A stretch of 64,000 bases of DNA from DASQMT01 sp963827335 (GTDB taxonomy: Bacteria; Actinomycetota; Thermoleophilia; Solirubrobacterales; Solirubrobacteraceae). Shown here in pieces: positions 54,831 through 61,957 of the stretch. The notes under the pieces were generated by a model, which saw only the letters and a program-made list of their open reading frames with translations, ran no database searches and was not told the DNA's origin. The stretch is taken from the NCBI GenBank assembly GCA_963827335.1, contig CAWHAP010000023.1, positions 62,001-126,000 of the forward strand, written 5' to 3'. Within the stretch, counting starts at the first letter, position 1. Each line of letters starts with the position of its first letter. Made by a program: the position numbers and the translations under genes.

Positions 54831-55583
54831 TCATGCCCGAGCGCCGGGCGGGTCCTCCTCCTGGAGGACGGCGCCGAACGCGCGCTCGACCGCGTCGCCC
54901 ATCGCCAGGCCGAAGACGGCCATCACGGCGTCCCCGGCCAGCGGGCGGAGGCGCTCGAGCGTCTCGCGCACCTCGGGCCAGCGCTCGGGCGGCCGGCCCG
55001 CCGCGTCGAACGGGCGCCACACGTGGTCGAGGAACAGGGTCACGAACAGCGCGGCGACGGCGTCGGCGTGCTCGCGCAGCTGCTCGACCACGTCGAGCGC
55101 CACGTCGGCGCCGGCTCCGAGCGCGGCGAGCTCCTCGCCGGCGCGGGCGAGCCGGGGGCTCGCGTCCTCGAAGCGGTCGCCGCCGAGCGGCCGCAGCAGC
55201 CCGAGCGCGACGGCGCGCTCCAGCAGGTCGGCGCGGCCCGCCGCCCCGAACCGCGCGGCGAGCTCCTCGCGGCCGACGACCTCGGTCGCCTCCGTCGCGA
55301 ACGGCTCGCGCGCCGCGCGCGTGAACCGCAGCAGCTCCTCGCTCGAGCCGCCCGTCCGCTCGAGCAGGCGCCCGATCGACTCGAGCGTGAAGCCGTCGTC
55401 CTGCAGCGTCCGGATCAGCTCGAGGCGCGCCACGTGCTCGGCGCCGTAGTAGCCGGTCCGGGCGCGCACCTCGGGCGGAGGGAGCAGCCCGCGCGACTGG
55501 TGCGCGCGCACGTTGCGCACCGTCATGCCGACGCGGCGGGCGAGCTCGTCGACGGTCAGCTCCGCGGGTGTGGGATCCGTCAC
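54831..55583 (-). CDS. MerR-family transcriptional regulator
   Basis: A 250-residue protein with an N-terminal MerR HTH (ELTVDELARRVGMTVRNVRA, HQSRGLLPPPEVRARTGYYG, AEHVARLELIRTLQDDGFTL). The long C-terminal domain of about 170 residues has no Cys metal site, so it is more like a small-molecule or stress MerR than a metal sensor. The start is a GTG at 55583, 6 nt after TAGATT, fitting a leaderless mRNA. It is divergent from the membrane protein gene (51 bp between starts) and precedes the helicase by 7 bp, so it may control both. Confidence 0.9.
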   Translation of the reverse strand: MTDPTPAELTVDELARRVGMTVRNVRAHQSRGLLPPPEVRARTGYYGAEHVARLELIRTLQDDGFTLESIGRLLERTGGSSEELLRFTRAAREPFATEATEVVGREELAARFGAAGRADLLERAVALGLLRPLGGDRFEDASPRLARAGEELAALGAGADVALDVVEQLREHADAVAALFVTLFLDHVWRPFDAAGRPPERWPEVRETLERLRPLAGDAVMAVFGLAMGDAVERAFGAVLQEEDPPGARA

Positions 55584-55634
55584 GGTGCCAATCTACCCGG
55601 TCCTATGTGACATGGATCGGTGTACCATCGACTC

Positions 55635-57386
55635 ATGTACGTCATCGCCGCCGATCCGGCGGGCGGGGCGGCGCTCGACCAGGTGGCGCTGGCCACCGGC
55701 GGGGCGGTCGCCGCCCTCGGCGTCCTCTTCGCGCTGATCGCGCGCCACCGCGCCGGCCGCGCCCCCCGCTTCGCGGCGCTCGTCGCGCACGCGGAGCGCG
55801 TGTCCGGGCTGCCCGGCTGGGCGGTGGTGCCGACCGCGCTCTCGGGCGCGGCCCTGCAGATCGCGCTCCTCGGCATGTACTGGGACATCGCGCTGCACAT
55901 CGACGACGGCCGCGACGCCGGCCCGCTCGCCAACCCGGCGCACCACCTGATCCTCGCCGGGCTGTTCGGCGTGTTCGCGGCCGGCGTGCTGGCCATGGCG
56001 ATGCCGCGCGAGGCGTCCGGTCCCGCGGCGATCGCGGTGGGCTGGGGCTGGCGCGCGCCCGTGGGCGGCGTGCTGATCGCGGCCTGCGGGGCGTTCGCGC
56101 TCGCGGGGTTCCCGCTCGACGACGTCTGGCACCGCCTGTTCGGCCAGGACGTCACGCTCTGGGGCCCGACGCACCTGATGCTGATCGGCGGCGCCGGGAT
56201 GACGCTCATCGGGCAGGCCGTGCTGCTCCAGGAGGGGCTGCGCGCGCGCCCGCCCCGTAGGGGCCGGGCGAGCCGCGCGCACGGGCTGCGCAAGGTCGCG
56301 CTGATGGGCGGCCTGCTGATCGGCCTGTCCACGTTCCAGGCGGAGTTCGACTTCGGCGTCCCGCAGTTCCGCGCGGTGCTCCAGCCCGCGCTGATCGCCA
56401 TGGCGGCGGGCGTCGCGCTCGTCGCCGCACGGGTGTGGATCGGCCGCGGCGGCGCGCTCGGCGCCGTCGGGTTCTTCCTCGTGCTGCGCGGCACCGTGGC
56501 GCTCCTCGTCGGGCCCGTGCTCGGGCAGACGACGCCGGGCCTCCCGCTCTACGTCGGCGAGGCGCTCGCGGTCGAGGCCGCGGCGCTCGTGCTCGCACGG
56601 CGGCCGCTCGCGCTCGGCGCGGCGGGCGGGCTCGCGGCCGGGACGCTCGGCTTCGCGTCGGAGTGGGGCTGGACGCAGATCGCCATGCGGTTGCCCTGGG
56701 AGCCGGCGATCGTGCCCGAGGGGCTGGTGCTGGCGGCCGCAGCCGGCACCGCCGGCGGGGTCCTCGGTGCGCTGATCGGCACCGCGCTGCGCGGCGAGCT
56801 GCCGCGGCCGGCCGCGGCGCGGGCGGCCGGAGCGGCCGCGGCGGCCGCGCTGGTCGCGGTCGTGGCCGACGGCCTTCACGAGCCGGCGCCGGCGCCCGTG
56901 CGCGCGCTGATGACCGCGGACGGGGGCGGCGTCGCGCTGCGGCTCGAGCCGCGCGGCGCGGCAGCGGACGCGGCCTGGCTCCAGGTCACGGCGTGGCAGG
57001 GCGGCGGCCTCGTGGTCGACCGGCTCGTGCCCGACGGCGGCGGCTGGCGCACGACGCGCCCGATCCCGCTCGACGGGGCGTGGAAGGTCACGCTGCGGCT
57101 GCAGCGCGGGCGGGCCGTGCTCGGCGCACCGGTGCGCCTGCCCGCGGATCCGGCGATCCCCGCCGCCGCGGTGCCCGTCGCCGACGGCACCGCGCGGCGG
57201 CTCGTGCCCGACCGCACCCTGCTGCAGCGCGAGCGGCGGGCGAACGTCCCGCCATGGCTCTGGGGCGGCGCGTCGGCGGTGGTCCTGCTGCTCGCGCTGG
57301 GCTTCCTGGGCGCGCTCGCCTGGGGCCTCGGCCGCGTGGCCCGGATCCCCCGCCCCGCCGCCGCGCGGCGTACGATACATGTGTGA
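55635..57386 (+). CDS. Polytopic membrane protein with conserved His/Asp motifs, unknown function
   Basis: A 583-residue protein with roughly 10-12 helices. Notable segments are YWDIALHIDDGRDAGPLANP followed by AHHLILAGLFG, and FPLDDVWHRLFGQDVTLWGP followed by THLMLIGG. The His/Asp residues at membrane edges suggest a metal site. After helix 10 comes a beta-rich extracytoplasmic domain of about 120 residues (GVALRLEPRGAAADAAWLQV) that looks like FixH/YtkA- or CopC-type Ig folds, then a last helix and a basic tail. I do not recognise the family. TACCAT (55623-55628) lies 6 nt before ATG 55635. MarR follows with a GTGA overlap and CsoR is close, so a copper or metal link is possible. Confidence 0.7.
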   Translation: MYVIAADPAGGAALDQVALATGGAVAALGVLFALIARHRAGRAPRFAALVAHAERVSGLPGWAVVPTALSGAALQIALLGMYWDIALHIDDGRDAGPLANPAHHLILAGLFGVFAAGVLAMAMPREASGPAAIAVGWGWRAPVGGVLIAACGAFALAGFPLDDVWHRLFGQDVTLWGPTHLMLIGGAGMTLIGQAVLLQEGLRARPPRRGRASRAHGLRKVALMGGLLIGLSTFQAEFDFGVPQFRAVLQPALIAMAAGVALVAARVWIGRGGALGAVGFFLVLRGTVALLVGPVLGQTTPGLPLYVGEALAVEAAALVLARRPLALGAAGGLAAGTLGFASEWGWTQIAMRLPWEPAIVPEGLVLAAAAGTAGGVLGALIGTALRGELPRPAAARAAGAAAAAALVAVVADGLHEPAPAPVRALMTADGGGVALRLEPRGAAADAAWLQVTAWQGGGLVVDRLVPDGGGWRTTRPIPLDGAWKVTLRLQRGRAVLGAPVRLPADPAIPAAAVPVADGTARRLVPDRTLLQRERRANVPPWLWGGASAVVLLLALGFLGALAWGLGRVARIPRPAAARRTIHV

Positions 57387-57889
57387 GTCATACAACGCTG
57401 AACGGGTTCGGCGCCCTCGTGCTGACGGTCGCCGACCGGATGCAGGAGGCCGTGGCCGAGGTGGCCGGCCACGGCGCCTCGGGACCCGCCGCGCTCGTCG
57501 CGCTGGACGGCCTCGCGGCCGGCGGGACGATCGATCTGCTGGCCCGCACGCTCGGGCTGACGCACTCCGGGACGGTCCGCCTGGTCGATCGCCTGGCGGC
57601 GGCCGGGCTCGTCGAGCGCCGGATCGGGCCCGACGCGCGGGCGCTGTCGCTCTCCCTCACACCGGCGGGCCGGCGTCTCGCACGGCGGGTCGGGACCGCA
57701 CGCGAGGCCGCGCTGGAGCAGGTGCTGGCAAGCCTCTCGCCGGCCCGGCGCGAACAGCTGGAATCCCTGCTCAGCGCCATGTTCTCCGGGCTCGAGCTCA
57801 GCCCTGAGGAGGCGCGCAGGGCGTGCCGGCTGTGCGACGCGCGCGGGTGCGGCCACGGCACACCCTCATGTCCAGCGTCCGGGACCTAG
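57383..57889 (+). CDS. MarR-family regulator with C-terminal Cys cluster
   Basis: A 168-residue protein. Winged helix: TIDLLARTLGLTHSGTVRLV, DRLAAAGLVERRIGPDARAL and SLSLTPAGRRLARRVG. The last 25 residues hold CRLCDARGCGHGTPSC, four Cys that could bind zinc or act as a redox switch; similar tails occur in other MarR proteins. It starts at GTG 57383 inside the end of the membrane protein gene (GTGA overlap). TACGAT sits exactly 6 nt before the GTG, so it may also have its own leaderless promoter within the upstream gene. Confidence 0.9.
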   Translation: MSHTTLNGFGALVLTVADRMQEAVAEVAGHGASGPAALVALDGLAAGGTIDLLARTLGLTHSGTVRLVDRLAAAGLVERRIGPDARALSLSLTPAGRRLARRVGTAREAALEQVLASLSPARREQLESLLSAMFSGLELSPEEARRACRLCDARGCGHGTPSCPASGT

Positions 57890-57923
57890 TCTAACGCTCG
57901 ACTCGAGCTTGATCCTGGCCGGC

Positions 57924-58199
57924 TCAGCGAGCGAGCAGCCGGCCGATCGCGCCCATCATCTCCTGGGTCAGCTCCTCCTGGCTGCCGGGACCGTGCCCCT
58001 CGACCACGCAGTGCTTGACATGGTCGTCGAGCAGGCCCAGGGCGACCTTGTCGAGGGCGGCCTGGATCGCGCTGATCTGGGTCAGGACGTCGATGCAGTA
58101 GCGGTCCTCCTCGACCATCTTCTGCACGCCGCGGGTCTGACCCTCGATGCGCTTGAGGCGGGCTTGGATCTGTTCCTTGGAGGCGGTGTAGGCGGGCAC
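57924..58199 (-). CDS. csoR: CsoR-family copper-sensing repressor
   Basis: A 91-residue all-helical repressor (95 with the upstream ATG at 58211). IQARLKRIEGQTRGVQKMVE is the family start, and the Cu(I) ligands Cys-His-Cys are present in EDRYCIDVLT and DHVKHCVVEGH. It represses copper-handling genes until Cu(I) binds. GTG 58199 is preferred because TATGAT (58207-58212) ends 7 nt before it and the G-rich operator lies just upstream. The regulated genes are not certain; the membrane protein/MarR pair is convergent and close, and no CopA ATPase is in the window. Confidence 0.9.
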   Translation of the reverse strand: MPAYTASKEQIQARLKRIEGQTRGVQKMVEEDRYCIDVLTQISAIQAALDKVALGLLDDHVKHCVVEGHGPGSQEELTQEMMGAIGRLLAR

Positions 58200-58206
58200 G
58201 CGCCAC

Positions 58207-58226
58207 ATCATACCCCCCAGGGGTGT
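58207..58226 (-). promoter_or_regulatory. csoR promoter with CsoR-type operator
   Basis: TATGAT at 58207-58212 forms the -10. Directly upstream, ACCCC-CCA-GGGGT (58212-58224) is the GC-tract palindrome typical of CsoR/RcnR operators, placed between -35 and -10. This fits autoregulation. The -35 is weak (CTCACC). Confidence 0.6.
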
Positions 58227-59701
58227 CAGGTGAGCAGCAGCCCGCCGGTGCGCAGGAGTCCGGCCAGCGTCTCGAGCTCGGCGGCGAGGCTGCGGTCCTC
58301 CTCGAGCCGCGGCACGTGCTCGCGCACGCGGGCGAGCGCCGCCTCGAGCGCAGCGGTCGACCGCAGGGGCCGGTGGAACTCCAGCCCCTGGCAGGCGCAG
58401 ACCAGCTCCGTGGCCACGACGTGGGCGGCGTGGGCGACCACCGTCCGCGCCTTCAGCGCGGCCCAGGCGCCCATCGAGTTGAAGTCCTCCATGCCGGCCG
58501 AGGTGGGGATCGACCCCGCGCCGGCCGGGTGCGCCAGCGTCTGGCACTCGTTGACGAGCGCGGCGGCAGCGTACTGGGCGATCATCAGCCCCGAGGAGAG
58601 GCCCGGGTGCGGCGTCAGGAACGCGGGCAGCCCGGCGTAGCTCGGCGTCAGCAGCGCGTACACGCGCCGCTCGGCGAAGCTCGCGAGCTCCGTCATGGCG
58701 AGCGCGAGGTGGTCCAGCGGCAGCGAGAGCGGCTGCCCGTGGAAGTTGCCGCCGGAGAGGATCTCGCGGTCGGCGGCGAACACGAGCGGGTTGTCGGTGA
58801 CGGCGGTCAGCTCCCGCTCCAGGGCGGCGCCGGCGTAGTCCAGGCCGTCCGCGATCGCGCCGAGCACCTGCGGCGCGCAGCGCAGCGTGTAGGGGTCCTG
58901 CACCCGGCCGCAGTCGGCGTGCGAGGCGACGACGGGCGAGCCGTCGAGCAGGCGCCGCAGGCGCCCGGCCACGTCGGCCTGCCCCGGCTGGCCGCGCAGG
59001 TCGTGCAGCCGCGCGTCGAACGGGACGGTGGAGCCCTTGAACGCCTCGAGCGACAGCGCGACCGCGACGACGGCGGCGTCGAGGACGCGCCTCGCCTCGC
59101 GCAGGGCCAGCCCGCCGGCGGCGGCCATCAGGTGCGTGCCGTTGATCAGCGCGAGGCCCTCCTTGGCGGCGAGCACGACGGGCTCGAGGCCCGCGCGTGC
59201 CAGCGCCGCCGCGCCGGGCATCCGCTCGCCGTCGAGCTCGGCCTCGCCCTCGCCGATCAGCACGAGCGCGAGGTGCGCGAGGGGCGCGAGGTCGCCCGAG
59301 GAGCCCACCGACCCGCGGCTCGGGATCACCGGGACGACGCCGCGCTCCAGCAGCCCCAGCAGCAGCTCGACCAGCTCCAGGCGGACGCCCGAGTGCCCCC
59401 GCCGCAGCGACGACGCGAGCAGCAGCACCATGCCGCGCACGACCTCGGCCTCGAGCGGCGGGCCCGAGCCGACGGCGTGGGAGCGCAGCAGGTTCACCTG
59501 CAGCTGGGCCGCGTCGGCGGCGTCGATCCGCACCGACGAGAGCTGCCCGAAGCCGGTCGTGACGCCGTAGACCACGCGGCCCGTCGTCACCGCCTCCTCG
59601 ACCACCGCGCGCCCGGCGGCGATCCGCTCGCGGTCGGCGGGCTCCAGCGGCGCGGGCGCGCCGCCGCGGGCGATCGCCTCCAGCTCGGCGAGGGTCGGCA
59701 T
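58226..59701 (-). CDS. hutH: Histidine ammonia-lyase
   Basis: A 491-residue enzyme deaminating histidine to urocanate. Family features: VVYGVTTGFGQL, LLRSHAVGSGPPLE, RGSVGSSGDLAPLAHLAL and FHGQPLSLPLDHLAL. The internal MIO cofactor normally forms from Ala-Ser-Gly; here the triad near residue 134 reads Ser-Ser-Gly, which keeps the Ser and Gly but changes the first residue. Other aromatic amino acid lyases or mutases share this fold, so histidine is the likely but not certain substrate. No other hut gene is next to it. It is coupled to the upstream phosphoesterase by a one-base stop/start overlap. Confidence 0.88.
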   Translation of the reverse strand: MPTLAELEAIARGGAPAPLEPADRERIAAGRAVVEEAVTTGRVVYGVTTGFGQLSSVRIDAADAAQLQVNLLRSHAVGSGPPLEAEVVRGMVLLLASSLRRGHSGVRLELVELLLGLLERGVVPVIPSRGSVGSSGDLAPLAHLALVLIGEGEAELDGERMPGAAALARAGLEPVVLAAKEGLALINGTHLMAAAGGLALREARRVLDAAVVAVALSLEAFKGSTVPFDARLHDLRGQPGQADVAGRLRRLLDGSPVVASHADCGRVQDPYTLRCAPQVLGAIADGLDYAGAALERELTAVTDNPLVFAADREILSGGNFHGQPLSLPLDHLALAMTELASFAERRVYALLTPSYAGLPAFLTPHPGLSSGLMIAQYAAAALVNECQTLAHPAGAGSIPTSAGMEDFNSMGAWAALKARTVVAHAAHVVATELVCACQGLEFHRPLRSTAALEAALARVREHVPRLEEDRSLAAELETLAGLLRTGGLLLT

Positions 59702-60393
59702 CAGACGTCCATCTTCGCCTGCTCGATGCGGCGCGCCACGAAGTCGGCCCAGCCGGCGCCCGGCCAGCGCTCGCGCATGCGCGCCGCGCTCGCCGCGTGG
59801 TCGTAGGCGACGCGGCGGTGCTCGACCCGCCCGTCGTCGTGCACGAGCGCGTAGGCGGCACGCTGGTCGCCGTCGAACGGGAGGCCGACGGAGCCGGGGT
59901 TGACGAGCTCGATCCCGCCGGTGCTCGTCCGCCGGAACGGCAGGTGCGTGTGCCCGAAGACGAGGCGCGGCTCCGTCACGCCCGCGAGCAGCTCGGGCTC
60001 GTCGTCGTCCGGCTCGGGGAGGAAGGGGCGGACGTCCGACACGGGCGAGGCGTGGACGTAGCGCGTGTCGCCGTGCACGCTCGCCTCCGGGAGGGCGCCG
60101 AGGTCCTCGACGAGCGCGGCGCCGAGGGCGGCGCGGCACGCGTCGATCGCAGCGGGCACGACGGGGTTGTCCGGCGCCGCGTCCGGGTCGGCGGTCCAGC
60201 GCTCGCCGTTGCCGCGGATCCAGGTCGCCGGCGCGACCGCGCGCAGCCGCTCGACCGTCGCCTCGGGCTCCGGGCCGAAGAGCGCGTAGTCGCCGCCGAG
60301 CAGCCAGCGGTCCGCGCCCCGGGCCTGCGCGTCGGCCAGGACGGCGTCGAGCGCGGCCCGGTTCCCGTGCACGTCGTAGAGCAGGGCGAGCAT
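59701..60393 (-). CDS. Calcineurin-like phosphoesterase (YfcE/MPP family)
   Basis: A 230-residue cytosolic metallophosphoesterase: ALLYDVHGNRAALDAVL (DxH), WLLGGDYALFGPEPEATVER (GDxx), WIRGNGERW (GNxE), YVHASPVSD and LVFGHTHLPFRR (GHTH). All metal ligands are seen. Substrate unknown; relatives act on phosphodiesters or diadenosine polyphosphates. The start is ATG 60393; the open frame extends to 60465, but TATACA lies 8 nt before 60393. It shares a transcript with hutH. Confidence 0.88.
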   Translation of the reverse strand: MLALLYDVHGNRAALDAVLADAQARGADRWLLGGDYALFGPEPEATVERLRAVAPATWIRGNGERWTADPDAAPDNPVVPAAIDACRAALGAALVEDLGALPEASVHGDTRYVHASPVSDVRPFLPEPDDDEPELLAGVTEPRLVFGHTHLPFRRTSTGGIELVNPGSVGLPFDGDQRAAYALVHDDGRVEHRRVAYDHAASAARMRERWPGAGWADFVARRIEQAKMDV

Positions 60394-60401
60394 CAGCGGC
60401 G

Positions 60402-60411
60402 TGTATAGCAT
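60402..60411. promoter_or_regulatory. Overlapping divergent -10 boxes
   Basis: TGTATA (60402-60407) is TATACA on the minus strand, 8 nt before the phosphoesterase ATG. TAGCAT (60406-60411) on the plus strand lies 7 nt before GTG 60419. The two boxes share two bases, so only one polymerase could melt the site at a time, making expression of the two genes mutually exclusive in principle. Confidence 0.5.
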
Positions 60412-60418
60412 CGGGGCG

Positions 60419-61033
60419 GTGCCGTCCGTCGCCGATCCGCTCGAGATCCAGGGTCCGCAGCTCACGCTCCGCTACGCGACACAGGACGACGCGCCGGCGC
60501 TGTTCGAGCTCGCGTCCGACCCGGCCGTGACGCGCTACTTCTCCTGGGGCCCGTACACGAGCCGCGACCAGCCGGAGGCCTACATCGCCGGCCTGGCGGG
60601 CAAGCGCGAGCGCGGCGAGCTGCTCGACTTCCTGATCGTGCACGCCGAGCACGGCCCGATCGGCGTGACCGGGCTCTCCGAGCTCTCGCGCCGCAACCGC
60701 CACGCGACGGTCGGCACGTGGTTCGGGCGCCGCTGGTGGGGGAGCGGGGCGAACCCGGAGTCAAAGGCGCTCGTCGCGGCGCTGGCGTTCGAGCACCTCC
60801 ACCTCGACCGGCTGACCGCGTGGGCGAACACCCGCAACGGCCGTTCGCAGATCGCGCTGGAGCGGGTCGGCTTCCGGCGCGAGGGCGTGCTGGCGAGCTG
60901 GCACCGGCACGGCGACGAGCTGCACGACGTCGTCGTCTTCGGCATGCCGCGCGCCGTGTGGGAGCGCTCCCCGCTCAGGTCCGTGCCCGCGCAGGTTCGC
61001 GGCACGCCGCCCGCGGCGTTCGTGGTGGCCTGA
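60419..61033 (+). CDS. GNAT-family N-acetyltransferase (RimJ/RimL type)
   Basis: A 204-residue acetyltransferase. LTLRYATQDDAPALFELASD begins the fold, VGTWFGRRWWGSGANPESKA is motif A near the acetyl-CoA site (in the RimJ/L manner), and WANTRNGRSQIALERVGFRR is the conserved motif B. It likely acetylates a protein N-terminus or a small amine. GTG 60419 is chosen over GTG 60401 because TAGCAT stands 7 nt upstream. The last 59 bp overlap the convergent EamA gene, a fairly long overlap. Confidence 0.88.
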   Translation: MPSVADPLEIQGPQLTLRYATQDDAPALFELASDPAVTRYFSWGPYTSRDQPEAYIAGLAGKRERGELLDFLIVHAEHGPIGVTGLSELSRRNRHATVGTWFGRRWWGSGANPESKALVAALAFEHLHLDRLTAWANTRNGRSQIALERVGFRREGVLASWHRHGDELHDVVVFGMPRAVWERSPLRSVPAQVRGTPPAAFVVA

Positions 61034-61943
61034 CGGCCACCCGCGCGCGCTGGGTCGCGGCGACGCTGGCCAGCACGCCGATGCCGGCGAGCAGCAGCAC
61101 GGGGGACAGCGCCTCGCCGAGCACGAGCGCGCTCCACAGCACGGTGAGCAGCGGCTGGGAGAGCTGCACCTGGCCGATGCGCGCGACGCCGCCGCGCCCC
61201 AGCCCGGCGTACCAGGCGAAGAAGCCGAGGAACATGGAGACGACCGCCTGGTAGCCGAAGCCGAGCCAGGCGGTGAGGTCCGCGGTGTCCGGCGGGGCGA
61301 GCACGGTCACGAGCACCGTTACCGGAATCGTGAGCGGCAGCGATAACACGAGTGCCCAGCTGATCGTCTGCGGCCCGCTCATCTCGCGCGCGAGCGCGCC
61401 GCCCTCGGCGTAGCCGAAGGCGCACAGCGCCGTGCCGGCGAGCAGGTACGCGTCGGCCAGGGTGAGCGCGCCCGACGCCTCGTGCACGACGAACGCGAGC
61501 ACGATCGCCAGCCCGGCGCCCGCGGCGAGCCAGAACATCGGCCGCGGCCGTTCGCCGGCGCGGGCGACGGCGGCCAGCGCGGTGGCGGCGGGCAGCACGG
61601 CGATCACCACCGCCCCGTGCGCGGCGTCGGTGCTGACGAGCGCGAGCGTCGTGAGGACGGGGAAGCCGACGATCACGCCGCCCGCGACGACGGCGAGCCG
61701 CGCGGCCTGGCGGCGCGTCGGGCGCGGGGCGCGCACGGCGTGCAGGTAGGCCGCCGCGAGCAGGCCGGCGACGGCCGCGCGGCCCAGCGCGATCAGCCAC
61801 GGGTCGAACCCGTCGAGCGCCAGCTTGGCCGAGGGGAACGAGAACGAGAAGGCGAGGATGCCCAGACAGCCGAGCAGGAGGCCGGCGCGGCGCGACGAGG
61901 GCGTTACCGCGTCGGCGGCGATAGCGTTATCCTTCCTGCTCAT
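60975..61943 (-). CDS. EamA/DMT-family transporter
   Basis: A 322-residue, 10-helix drug/metabolite transporter made of two EamA halves (GILAFSFSFPSAKLALDGFD with RAAVAGLLAAAYL; then AYLLAGTALCAFGYAEGGAL and ISWALVLSLPLTIPVTVLVT). Members export amino acids or other metabolites. It is divergent from a MocR-type regulator whose ATG overlaps this gene's ATG on the palindrome CATG (61941-61944), so control by that regulator is very likely. The open frame extends beyond, but MSRKDNAIA is the natural start. Confidence 0.88.
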   Translation of the reverse strand: MSRKDNAIAADAVTPSSRRAGLLLGCLGILAFSFSFPSAKLALDGFDPWLIALGRAAVAGLLAAAYLHAVRAPRPTRRQAARLAVVAGGVIVGFPVLTTLALVSTDAAHGAVVIAVLPAATALAAVARAGERPRPMFWLAAGAGLAIVLAFVVHEASGALTLADAYLLAGTALCAFGYAEGGALAREMSGPQTISWALVLSLPLTIPVTVLVTVLAPPDTADLTAWLGFGYQAVVSMFLGFFAWYAGLGRGGVARIGQVQLSQPLLTVLWSALVLGEALSPVLLLAGIGVLASVAATQRARVAVRPPRTPRAACREPARART

Positions 61944-61957
61944 GCTTGACGGTAACA
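61901..61957. promoter_or_regulatory. Repeated MocR operator motif around shared start codons
   Basis: GCGTTACCG (61901-61909) and GCGTTATCC (61924-61932) are direct repeats 23 bp apart, and CGGTAACA (61950-61957) is the same motif inverted. MocR/GntR-type regulators commonly bind such repeats. The motif also occurs as CGTTACCGG inside eamA near 61317. The sites lie inside the first codons of both divergent genes, so binding could block transcription of both. Confidence 0.55.

Noticed and set aside
60975..61033. Frameshift or annotation error at the 59-bp overlap of the acetyltransferase and EamA genes
   Set aside because: Both C-termini read through cleanly in their own frames and end at normal lengths; a convergent overlap is the simpler reading.
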